64,000 bases of DNA. It comes from Caldilinea sp. CFX5. GTDB lineage: Bacteria > Chloroflexota > Anaerolineae > Caldilineales > Caldilineaceae. Below, piece by piece: positions 24,507-32,819 of the stretch. Location: NCBI GenBank assembly GCA_021405325.1, contig QWII01000031.1, positions 124,001-188,000 on the forward strand, read 5' to 3'. The position numbers and the translations under genes were made by a program. The first letter of the stretch is position 1, and each line of letters opens with the position of its first letter. Under the pieces are notes generated by a model that did not search any database, was not told where the DNA came from, and saw nothing but the letters and a program-made list of their open reading frames with translations.

Positions 24507-27500
24507 ATGGAGTTATACGAATACCCCAGACCGGCCAATGACACGGGCATTGGGGTTCACTGGTCCACGGGTTATGCCACGGCCATCGGGATGCGCAAGA
24601 TCCGCGAATTTTGGTTGCCGGAGATGAAGGCGCTGGGCATCAAGTGGGTCAAAATTTACAATCATGACGGCGCGCTGGACTTTACCGAACTGCTGCTGGC
24701 CGAAGGGTTGATGCCGATTGTGCGCATCTACCGCCCCAGCCCCAACCCCAGCCGGTTGGATGTGAAAGAAGTGGTCCAGATCGACGCCTTTTTACGCGCC
24801 GGAGTGCGCTATTTTGAGTTTAACAGCGAGCCGGATCGCGACGCCGAGTGGAAAGGCGGGCGGATGCCGGCCAATGCCATCAACCTGGTGGTGGAAAACA
24901 CCATCGCCAACCTGGAAATTATTCTGGAACGGGGCGGGATGCCAGGGGTGCCGGCAGTCTCCAATGGCAGCCGCTGGGATCTGGTCGGCAAGATTGTCGC
25001 TGCCGGACGCAAAGACCTCTTTGCCGGGCCGGTCTGGCAAGCGGTTCACAACTATGCCCGCAACCGCCCTCTCGATTATCCCTATGACATCGGCAATCAG
25101 GAAGGGGCGGCCTACACCTATCGTTTCTACCAGACCATTGAAGAAGAAGCGTGGGGCGAAAATGCGTGGCGGGGCCGTTCCCTCGAAGAGGTCAATCGCC
25201 TGCGCCGCGACCGCAGCAACCCCGGCGCCACCATCATGGACGATGCGGCCGGTTGGCTGGCCTATGAATACTTTGACGCCCTCAACCGCAAGCATTTGGG
25301 CTATAGTCTGCCCATCCTCTCGACCGAGTGCGGTTACTTGATCAGCGAAGACAGCGACCCCCGCTACCCGGCCACCAGCCCCGACCTCCACATGGCGCAG
25401 ACGCTGGAAGCCTGTCGTGTGATGATGGGCACCAGTCAACGCTTCGCCCCTGCGCCCGATTACTATTTCTGTACGGCCTTCTGGCTGCTGGCGAACGCTC
25501 AACTGGGCAGCACCAGCAGTTGGTGGGAAACGCACGCCTGGTATAGCGACCGTTGGGAGAATGGCGTTCTGCCGGTTGTCTATGCGCTTAAAGCGGAACC
25601 CAAAGTCGCGCGCCAGTGGCAGGATGAAGTAGCCGAAGAGCTGATCACCCTCCACGGCACAGTGGCGCAGGCCGGCGACTACCGCACCGTCATTCTGGAC
25701 AAGAACGGGCAGGAGAAGGCGCGCACAACGCTGGATGTCAACAGCCATTACAGCTTTGACGAGTTAGGCCCCGGCACCTACACCCTGCGCATCCCCGGCA
25801 CAGAGATCGCCGAAGAGATCGAGTTAACGGCTGGACAACAGGAGTTGATCGTCAACTTTGACCTGACACCGGAACACCCGACCATGAGTCAGAGCCGGAT
25901 TGAAGGGCGCGTGCGTGGCGGCTCCGGCGCCGTGCTGCTACTGGTGCGCGCCAGTGACGGCGAAGAGTGGGTCACGATGGCGCGTAATGACGGTTCTTTC
26001 CGCTTTGTTGACTTGCCGCCGGGGGTCTATAGCTTGCGCGTCAGCCCCGATGGCAGTCGGATCGACCGGCTCATTCTGGATGGGCTAAATCAGCGCCAGG
26101 TTGAACTGGCCGTGGCCGGATGGGGCTATACGATCCGCACGGCGCCGGAAGCGCTCACTCCCACGATGGTCTACTGCACAGTTGAGGGCTACCGACGCCT
26201 CCCTGTGCGCGTCCATGCCGGCGACTGGAGCAGCGACCCGGTTTACACAGGAACAACGCCGGAGTTGGGTGAGTTTGGCTGTGCGCTTGGCCCGTTGGAT
26301 GCTGGTCATTACATTGTCTCCGTTGACGGCATTACGGATGACGAAGGCCAACCGACCCAACTTGAAGCACGCGTACAGGTGGATAAGAAACGACCGCCGC
26401 TGGTAGAGTTTGTCTATACCGATTTTGCGACGCCAATGCAAGCGCAGGCTTCACAAATCAGTGGCCGGCTCATTGGCGGCATTGCCGGCTATACACAGCA
26501 GGTCTATTTGCTGGACAGTATGGGCAATCAGGAAACGCAGGTGGTGGACGACACAGGCGCTTTTCTCTTTACCGATCTGCCGGCGGGTCTTTACACGGTG
26601 GCGGTTACAGGATACGAAGCAGTCGCCACTCAAGCCGACATTGCGCTCGACGGCAGCAATCAGGTTAAGATCGAGTTGCGCCTGCCGACCGTACAACCCG
26701 ATGAGATGACAGCGCCGCCGCGGCAGCACAGTATGATTGTTGGGATTGCGCCCAACACCGCTGGTTTGACAGCCCGTCTGCTGGATCGGGTTGGCAATGA
26801 GTATCAACAGATCATTGGCGCCAACAATCACTTTGAATTTCATCATCTACCGGCAGGTGTCTATACCCTGACGATTGAATCAGGCTATGAACAAGCGAAC
26901 CTGGCGCTGGATGGCAGTAACGGACTGGAAGTGATCTTTGCCGAGTTATCACCAATTTGGGAAGCGGAAACGACCAGCGCCGGCTCCATGCCCGGCTATA
27001 GTGTCGTGCGCGTCGAGGTGGAAGGGATGCGCGACCTGCCGGTTCATATCTGGAAAGATGATTGGGAAGGGATGATGCGGCGCACCGGCAGCAAGCCTGA
27101 CTACGGCCCCCATGTCCTCGAATTCAGCCCGCTTGGCCCTGGCCGCTACATGATTGAGCCGGAAGGGTTGGGCTTGTGGACAGCCGTCGAGTTGACCGGC
27201 TTGGAAGCGGTCTGGGTGCATTTTCGCAAACAGACCATGCCGCTAGGCCCAACCTTGGTGCAGCCATTTGCTGTGCCTGAGGAGGCGGAGGTCTTTATCC
27301 CTGACGGCGAAGGGGCGGCGGTTAGCACAGCGTCGTCGGCTATTGATACTACGCATTACCTTTATATCTACGATGGGTTGAGCAAGCCCGATGATCTGAT
27401 TGCCCTTTTGCGCTATGTCCAGGAAAAACGACCGGCGTTAGGGCGAGATCGCTGGGCTGCCTTTGAGGCCGAACGGGTTACAATTATTGGCGGCGCCACC

Positions 27501-27596
27501 GATGCTTTGGAACTCGCTGAGTTCATCCGGGCGCTGGCCTCGGCGGATATTCAGGTGGAACATCTGTCGGCAAACATCGCGGTACATCTCAGTTGA
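24507..27596 (+). CDS. Glycoside-hydrolase-like protein with beta-sandwich repeats
   Basis: A 1029-residue protein. Residues 1-380 resemble a clan GH-A TIM barrel: FEFNSEPD places a candidate acid/base Glu108 and LPILSTECGYL a candidate nucleophile Glu274. From about 390 follow carboxypeptidase-regulatory/SpaA-like beta-sandwiches, each with a G-x-F-x-F-x-[DE]-LP-x-G-x-Y signature (SFDELGPGTYTLRI, SFRFVDLPPGVYSLRV, AFLFTDLPAGLYTVAV, HFEFHHLPAGVYTLTIE). Two related modules contain VRVEVEGMRDLPVHIW-like text. The C-terminal 75 residues form a separate alpha/beta unit. No signal peptide precedes the ATG, which is odd for this architecture. Substrate unknown. Confidence 0.72.
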   Translation: MELYEYPRPANDTGIGVHWSTGYATAIGMRKIREFWLPEMKALGIKWVKIYNHDGALDFTELLLAEGLMPIVRIYRPSPNPSRLDVKEVVQIDAFLRAGVRYFEFNSEPDRDAEWKGGRMPANAINLVVENTIANLEIILERGGMPGVPAVSNGSRWDLVGKIVAAGRKDLFAGPVWQAVHNYARNRPLDYPYDIGNQEGAAYTYRFYQTIEEEAWGENAWRGRSLEEVNRLRRDRSNPGATIMDDAAGWLAYEYFDALNRKHLGYSLPILSTECGYLISEDSDPRYPATSPDLHMAQTLEACRVMMGTSQRFAPAPDYYFCTAFWLLANAQLGSTSSWWETHAWYSDRWENGVLPVVYALKAEPKVARQWQDEVAEELITLHGTVAQAGDYRTVILDKNGQEKARTTLDVNSHYSFDELGPGTYTLRIPGTEIAEEIELTAGQQELIVNFDLTPEHPTMSQSRIEGRVRGGSGAVLLLVRASDGEEWVTMARNDGSFRFVDLPPGVYSLRVSPDGSRIDRLILDGLNQRQVELAVAGWGYTIRTAPEALTPTMVYCTVEGYRRLPVRVHAGDWSSDPVYTGTTPELGEFGCALGPLDAGHYIVSVDGITDDEGQPTQLEARVQVDKKRPPLVEFVYTDFATPMQAQASQISGRLIGGIAGYTQQVYLLDSMGNQETQVVDDTGAFLFTDLPAGLYTVAVTGYEAVATQADIALDGSNQVKIELRLPTVQPDEMTAPPRQHSMIVGIAPNTAGLTARLLDRVGNEYQQIIGANNHFEFHHLPAGVYTLTIESGYEQANLALDGSNGLEVIFAELSPIWEAETTSAGSMPGYSVVRVEVEGMRDLPVHIWKDDWEGMMRRTGSKPDYGPHVLEFSPLGPGRYMIEPEGLGLWTAVELTGLEAVWVHFRKQTMPLGPTLVQPFAVPEEAEVFIPDGEGAAVSTASSAIDTTHYLYIYDGLSKPDDLIALLRYVQEKRPALGRDRWAAFEAERVTIIGGATDALELAEFIRALASADIQVEHLSANIAVHLS

Positions 27597-27632
27597 CAAC
27601 GACTCAGTTGACAACGACTCAGTTGACAACGA
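27588..27632. repeat. Three exact 15-bp tandem repeats over a stop codon
   Basis: CTCAGTTGACAACGA occurs at 27588, 27603 and 27618. The first unit contains the TGA stop of the 1029-residue gene. Confidence 0.9.
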
Positions 27633-27647
27633 CAGAGGCGTGATTTT

Positions 27648-27840
27648 AGTAGGAGTTACGCAGTTGCCTGGGCGCGCAGCGGGTTCCCGCGGCATCCTAC
27701 CGGCTGGCCGCCAGCGATACCGACGCTTCCAACTGCGTAACTCCTATTTAGATAGGAGTTACGCAGTTGGACAAGACCTGTCAGGTTTGCGAAACCTGAC
27801 AGGTCTCTGGTAGCGCCCGTCAACTGCGTAACTCCTATTT
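27648..27840. repeat. Compound palindromes (family 6) with inserted family 4 core
   Basis: The arm TAGGAGTTACGCAGTTG and its complement alternate: forward near 27650, reverse near 27731, forward near 27754, reverse near 27820. The first loop holds GC-rich unrelated DNA; the second loop holds the GACCTGTCAGGTTTGCGAAACC core shared with 13567 and 20502. No gene is visible from 27597 to 28210. Confidence 0.85.
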
Positions 27841-27954
27841 AGATTATCTGGCGTGAAGGTTTTTCTCACCCATGTAACTAGAGTCACGCCGCTATATTTC
27901 ATCCAATAAATTCCACACAATTTTCTGAATATTGCAGCATAATGAAGTTGGCTA

Positions 27955-27983
27955 TTGACAACTATCTTTGAATGTGTTACACT
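27955..27983 (+). promoter_or_regulatory. Promoter of the LacI-family regulator gene
   Basis: TTGACA (27955-27960), 17 bases, TACACT (27978-27983). The start would be near 27990, inside the operator described next, leaving a leader of about 220 bases. Confidence 0.75.
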
Positions 27984-27989
27984 TGTTTA

Positions 27990-28003
27990 TGTAAGTGCTT
28001 TCA
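27990..28003. promoter_or_regulatory. LacI-family operator candidate
   Basis: TGTAAGTGCTTTCA matches the LacI/GalR consensus TGNAANCGNTTNCA except for TG instead of the central CG. It overlaps the expected transcription start of the regulator gene, so negative autoregulation is likely. Confidence 0.6.
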
Positions 28004-28210
28004 TGTAAGTAATTTCCATTCCATTTTAATTTTATAGCGCAGTTGATAGCAACATTTTTCTTGTAGATTGTTTCCTGTCGGTTTATGTAGAGAGCTTGAT
28101 TCATGCACAATTATTCATTGCAAATCGCGCTCTTGAGAACAGCAATCACCGGCAATTTCTAAGCAACGGGTAGTCGTGTGTGATTGCCACAATAGAGATG
28201 GCGAAGCAAG

Positions 28211-29209
28211 ATGGCGAACACAACGATCTATGATGTCGCGGAAAAGGCCGGCGTTAGCATCGCGACTGTTTCACGCGTCCTCAACACCCCCCACCGCGTG
28301 AATGAAAAAACCCGGCAGCGGGTTATGCAGGCGATTGACCAGTTGGCCTTTATACCCAAAGCCGAAGCCAGCGCCCGCGCCCGGCAAAATAGTTATCGGC
28401 TCGGCGTCTTAGCGCCCTTTTTCACTTATCCCTCCTTTGTCCAGCGTTTGCGGGGCGTGGCGAGTGTGGTAAACGGTTCTGAATATGAGTTGGTGGTCTA
28501 TAGCATCGATTCCGCCCTCCATTACCAACGGCAACTGGAAAGTTTGCCCGTGGCGCACCGGATCGATGGCTTGATCATCATGTCGTTACAGTTGGGCAAC
28601 GCGGCGGCGGAACGGCTCTTACGCAATGAATTGCATACGGTCTTGATCGAATCGCAACATCCCTCCTTTAGCGGAGTCGAGATTGATAATATCGGTGGCG
28701 GGCGATTGGCGGCCGATTACTTGATTGAGCAGGGTCATCGACGCATTGCTTTCGTCGGTATTGACACGGAGATTCCCGACTGCACGCTGCCCACCAGCGC
28801 CATGCGCTTAACCGGTTTCCAGGCAAAGCTAAAGGAAGCTGGACTGCCATTGCTCGACAGCTATGTGCGCAATGCGCCCAATGATATGGAGGCAGCGTAT
28901 ACCCAAGCCAAAATGCTGCTAACGCTGACCGAGCGCCCAACCGCCATCTTTGCCGCTAGTGATCTGCTGGCGATCGGGGTGTTGAAGGCCAGCCGGGAGT
29001 TGGGCTTGAAAACGCCGGAGGAGGTCGCTGTACTCGGCTTTGATGATCTCGACATAGCCGATTATCTGGGGCTGACGACCATTCGGCAAGCCCTGGATGA
29101 ATCAGGGCGAGTGGCGGTTGAACTACTCTTAGGTCGTCTGGCTGATCCGCTGCGAGCGGTGCAACATGTACATTTTCCATTAACGATCGTGCGACGGAGT
29201 ACAGCCTAA
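28211..29209 (+). CDS. LacI-family transcriptional regulator
   Basis: A 332-residue repressor. The N-terminal helix-turn-helix is TIYDVAEKAGVSIATVSRVLN (residues 5-25) with the hinge helix region at about 45-60. The remainder is a periplasmic-binding-like sensor domain (IDGLIIMSL, EIDNIGGGRLAADYLIEQGHRRIAFVG, AIFAASDLLAIGVLKA, VAVLGFDDLDIADYL). It should sense a sugar and control the ABC transporter genes that follow 170 bases downstream. Operator-like dyads occur at its own start site and at the transporter promoter. Confidence 0.95.
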   Translation: MANTTIYDVAEKAGVSIATVSRVLNTPHRVNEKTRQRVMQAIDQLAFIPKAEASARARQNSYRLGVLAPFFTYPSFVQRLRGVASVVNGSEYELVVYSIDSALHYQRQLESLPVAHRIDGLIIMSLQLGNAAAERLLRNELHTVLIESQHPSFSGVEIDNIGGGRLAADYLIEQGHRRIAFVGIDTEIPDCTLPTSAMRLTGFQAKLKEAGLPLLDSYVRNAPNDMEAAYTQAKMLLTLTERPTAIFAASDLLAIGVLKASRELGLKTPEEVAVLGFDDLDIADYLGLTTIRQALDESGRVAVELLLGRLADPLRAVQHVHFPLTIVRRSTA

Positions 29210-29257
29210 AAATCGAGTTAAAGAAAAGGCAACAGTAGTATACGATTCGCATAAAAT

Positions 29258-29286
29258 TTGACCGATTCCAAGGTGAATTCTATCAT
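29258..29286 (+). promoter_or_regulatory. Promoter of the sugar ABC operon
   Basis: TTGACC (29258-29263), 17 bases, TATCAT (29281-29286), about 95 bases before the binding-protein ATG. Confidence 0.65.
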
Positions 29287-29290
29287 TCAA

Positions 29291-29305
29291 AAGCGTTCAA
29301 CGCTT
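29291..29305. promoter_or_regulatory. Perfect 15-bp dyad at the sugar ABC promoter
   Basis: AAGCGTT-C-AACGCTT is an exact dyad placed 4 bases after the -10 box, across the expected start site. A repressor bound there would block initiation. The sequence is not identical to the dyad at 27990, though both share the AAGCG/AAGTG half-site style of LacI operators. Confidence 0.6.
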
Positions 29306-29379
29306 GCATATTACATACAAAGTGTTTGTGCAAGCTATTTAATTTCCGCTCATCTACAACAGAACTAAGGAGAAAGATT

Positions 29380-30714
29380 ATGAGTCAAAGGATTTTGACG
29401 ATTTTTGGACTGCTCCTGGTAGTCGCCTTGACGCTCACGGCCTGTCCGGCGCCGGCGGCTGCACCCAGTGACAGCCAGCAGCCAGCAGCCAGCGAAAGCA
29501 GCGGAAGCGCGGCGGAAGCCGGCGCTGTTACCGTCACGGCTATGCTGGGCGCCAACCCGCGCGAAGCCGACGAGGCCGCTGTCGCTTACTGCCAAGAACA
29601 GACAGGCATTACCATTGATGTCCAGAATGGTCCTGAAAGCGCTACCGATCGGTTAGCCTTGTACCTCCAATTCTTTGGAGCTGGCGCTGGTGATATCGAT
29701 TTGATGCAGATCGATGTCATTTGGCCAGGCATTTTGGCTGAACACCTGGTTGATCTCCGCCCCTATTTGAGTGATGAAGAATACAATTCCTACTTTGAAC
29801 GGATTGCGTTGAACAATACCGTCGATGACGCGTTGGTCGGCATTCCCTGGTTCACCGATGCCGGTCTGCTCTACTACCGCACCGATCTGCTGGAGAAGTA
29901 TGGCTTCGCCAACCCACCGGCCACCTGGGCCGAGTTGGACGAAATGGCCACCGCGATTCAAGAAGGGGAGCGGGCCGCCAACCCCGATTTCTGGGGCTTT
30001 GTCTGGCAGGGCAACGCCTATGAAGGGCTGACCTGCGATGCCTTGGAGTGGCAGTTTAGCTGGAATGGCGGCACGATTGTCGAGCCGGATGGCACGATCA
30101 GTATCAACAATCCGAATGCGGCTGCCGCCTTTGACATGGCCGCCAGTTGGGTTGATCGCATCAGCCCCCCAGGTGTTGTGAGCTATCAGGAAGAGGATGC
30201 CCGCGGTGTGTGGCAGGGTGGCAATGCGGCCTTTATGCGCAACTGGCCTTATGCTTATAGCCTAGGCAATGCCGATGACAGCGTGATCAAGGATAAGTTT
30301 GCTGTTGTGCCACTGCCCAAGGGTGGTGAAGATGGCCAACATGCCGATACGCTGGGCGGGTGGCAGATGGCTGTCAGCAAGTACAGCGATAATGTGGATG
30401 CTGCGGCTGAAGTTGCGGTCTGCATGACCAGCTACGAAGGGCAAAAGATCCGGGCAACCCAGGGCAGCTTCCTGCCGACGATCGGCGCCCTCTATGAAGA
30501 TGAAGAAGTGTTGGCCGCCAATCCATTCTTTGGTCAACTCTTTGATGTCTTCAATGGTGGTGCGGTCGCACGCCCCAGCACCGTCACGGGTGAAGATTAC
30601 AACCAGGTCTCCACTATCTACTTCACAGAAGTGAACAAGGTGTTGACTGGTCAACAGACAGGCCAGCAAGCAGTTGAGGCTATCGAAGAGCAATTACAAG
30701 GCATCCTTCAGTAA
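29380..30714 (+). CDS. Sugar ABC transporter substrate-binding lipoprotein (family 1)
   Basis: A 444-residue extracellular binding protein. The Sec lipoprotein signal [22 protein letters not shown] places the lipidated Cys at 22. The mature part has the family-1 pattern: [37 protein letters not shown], then [34 protein letters not shown], as in trehalose/maltose-binding proteins. The start at 29380 is fixed by a strong ribosome site (AAGGAGAAAG); the frame is open back to 29326. First gene of the operon with two permeases. Confidence 0.94.
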   Translation: [444 protein letters not shown]

Positions 30715-30824
30715 TTGGCGGTATAGCAGCAATTGTGTACGTTCTGGATCACCTTCTGAATCAATAAAACGTGCACAGTGAGCCTCCCCTCCGGTAATCG
30801 TTTGCTCTACTCACCTGATTAGAC

Positions 30825-30861
30825 TGAGGGCGTTTTCGAAAAAGTTTCGGAAGCGCCCTCA
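30825..30861 (+). terminator. Hairpin between binding-protein and permease genes
   Basis: TGAGGGCG (30825-30832) pairs with CGCCCTCA (30854-30861), with partial continuation of the stem inward. It lies in the 183-base gap after the binding-protein gene. A partial terminator here would lower permease expression relative to the binding protein, as in many ABC operons; this is inferred. Confidence 0.5.
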
Positions 30862-30897
30862 CTTTATACGTCCGGTTGTCACAAAGGAGAAATCCTC

Positions 30898-31833
30898 TTG
30901 GCTACACAAGCAGTTTCTATCCAACGCCCCAAACAGAAAACCAGCGAAATCAGTGAAAAAGCTCGTCGTGAGGAGCGCTTAGCCTATATTTTTTTGATCC
31001 CTTCCCTGATCGTTGTCATCGGTGTAGCGTTCTATCCTCTCTTTAACACAATTTATGTAACCTTCTTTGATGCACGGTTGGGCAGTTCGCGCGCCTGGGA
31101 ATACGTTGGCCTGGAGAACTATAGGCGTCTGCTAAGCAGTCCACAATGGTGGGAAGCCGTCTGGGCAACGGTAAAGTTTACGGTCGCCTCTGTCTTTTTT
31201 GAATTGATTTTGGGTTTAGGGATTGCTGTTGTGGTAAACAGTAAATTTCCAGGGCGCGGGGTCATGCGGACTGCGATGTTAGTGCCTTGGGCTATTCCTA
31301 CCGCTATTTCCTCGCAGATGTGGAAGTGGATGTATCACGATGTCTTTGGCGTTGTTAACGATCTCTTTACGCGGATTATTCCCATTTTGCCGGCCAAGAT
31401 CGCCTGGATTGCCAATGCCGATACGGCGCTCTGGGCCTTAGTGGCTGTCGATGTTTGGAAGACAACGCCCTTTATGGCGCTGCTGCTGCTCGCCGGTTTG
31501 CAGTTGATTCCAGGCGATATCTATGAAGCGGCTTCGGTGGATGGCGCCACCGGCTGGCGTCAATTTGTGACGATTACGTTGCCGATGTTACGGCCAGCCA
31601 TTGTTGTTGCGCTCATCTTTCGCACGCTTGATGCGCTACGTGTCTTTGATCTAGTCTGGATTATGACCGGCGGCGCCTTTGGTACAGAAACAATGGCGAC
31701 GATGAATCAACGCAATTTGATTCAATTTCAGCAGTTGGGGTATGGCTCAACCATCAGTGTCGCTATTTTTGTTGTCATCGCACTCTTTGTCGTATTCTAT
31801 GTAACCACGATCATGGGAAGGGAGGATCGCTAA
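30898..31833 (+). CDS. Sugar ABC transporter permease (MalF-like)
   Basis: A 311-residue inner-membrane protein with about six helices, starting AYIFLIPSLIVVIGVAFYPLF. The EAA loop that contacts the ATPase is EAASVDGATGWRQFVTITLP. The start codon is TTG at 30898 with a good ribosome site (AAAGGAGA). The MalG-like partner begins 3 bases after the stop. No ATPase gene is in the operon, so a shared MsmX-type ATPase elsewhere is expected. Confidence 0.94.
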   Translation: MATQAVSIQRPKQKTSEISEKARREERLAYIFLIPSLIVVIGVAFYPLFNTIYVTFFDARLGSSRAWEYVGLENYRRLLSSPQWWEAVWATVKFTVASVFFELILGLGIAVVVNSKFPGRGVMRTAMLVPWAIPTAISSQMWKWMYHDVFGVVNDLFTRIIPILPAKIAWIANADTALWALVAVDVWKTTPFMALLLLAGLQLIPGDIYEAASVDGATGWRQFVTITLPMLRPAIVVALIFRTLDALRVFDLVWIMTGGAFGTETMATMNQRNLIQFQQLGYGSTISVAIFVVIALFVVFYVTTIMGREDR

Positions 31834-31835
31834 CG

Positions 31836-32684
31836 ATGACTACTGGGAATCGTAATCGACTATGGACTACTCTTCTCTTCTGGCTTGTGGTAGTGGTGAT
31901 TGCCTTTTATACGCTGTTTCCCTTTTACTGGGCCGTGGTCTCTTCATTAACACCGGCAAGTCAGCTTTTTAGCACCCCTGTCCGCTATTTTCCGGCTGAA
32001 CCGACCTTTAGTTCCTATATGACGGTCTTTAATCAACCCGCCTTTCGTCGGGCCTTATTAAACTCAGTGATTGTGGCCGGCACAACTGTGCTTCTTTCGT
32101 TAGCGATTGGTTCATTTGGCGCCTATGCGCTGGGGCGGCTCAATTTTCGCGGCAAAACCCTGGTACTCTATACAATCCTCTCCATGACAATGTTTCCGGC
32201 CATTGCCATTTTGGGGTCACTCTTCACCATGGTGCGGAGCTTGGGCATCTACAATACACCCTATGCGCTTATCCTCACCTACATGACCTTCTCTTTACCT
32301 TTTACCGTGTGGGTCTTGAGCAACTTCTTTAAGAGTCTGCCGCTTGAATTGGAGCAAGCGGCCTATGTTGACGGCGCTACAACCTTTCAGACCTTTTACA
32401 TGATCTTGCTGCCGCTCACAGCCCCCGGTCTTGTAACAACGGGGTTGCTCGCCTTTATCTCAGCGTGGAATGAATTTCTCTACGCCCTAACCTTTACCGT
32501 GGGTGATACGGCGCGGACAGTCCCCGTCGCGATTGCGCTCTTTGCTGGTGAGCAAGAATTTGAAATTCCGTGGGCCGATATTATGGCCGCGGCCGTTGTT
32601 GTGACGGTGCCGTTGGTGGTATTGGTCCTCTTCTTCCAACGCCGCTTGGTAGAAGGTTTGACGGCCGGCGCGGTCAAGGGCTAA
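31836..32684 (+). CDS. Sugar ABC transporter permease (MalG-like)
   Basis: A 282-residue permease with six predicted helices. The EAA loop is EQAAYVDGATTFQTFYMILLP. The sequence ends RRLVEGLTAGAVKG, the usual C-terminus of MalG-type permeases. Pairs with the MalF-like protein encoded immediately upstream to form the membrane channel. Confidence 0.95.
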   Translation: MTTGNRNRLWTTLLFWLVVVVIAFYTLFPFYWAVVSSLTPASQLFSTPVRYFPAEPTFSSYMTVFNQPAFRRALLNSVIVAGTTVLLSLAIGSFGAYALGRLNFRGKTLVLYTILSMTMFPAIAILGSLFTMVRSLGIYNTPYALILTYMTFSLPFTVWVLSNFFKSLPLELEQAAYVDGATTFQTFYMILLPLTAPGLVTTGLLAFISAWNEFLYALTFTVGDTARTVPVAIALFAGEQEFEIPWADIMAAAVVVTVPLVVLVLFFQRRLVEGLTAGAVKG

Positions 32685-32718
32685 CACAGCGATAACCAAT
32701 CAACCAGCAGCAAAGGGA

Positions 32719-32759
32719 GCAAGGAACGAATAGCAGCTTTGCAGCTATTCGTTCCTTGC
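32719..32759 (+). terminator. 16-bp hairpin ending the sugar ABC operon
   Basis: GCAAGGAACGAATAGC (32719-32734) and its complement at 32744-32759 enclose a 9-base loop. There is no long T-run. It lies between convergent genes. Confidence 0.65.
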
Positions 32760-32819
32760 ATTAGAGGGGTTGACTTCAGATATTTCTGTTGGTTATCCAC
32801 AACAGAACAAGCAGAGCGC

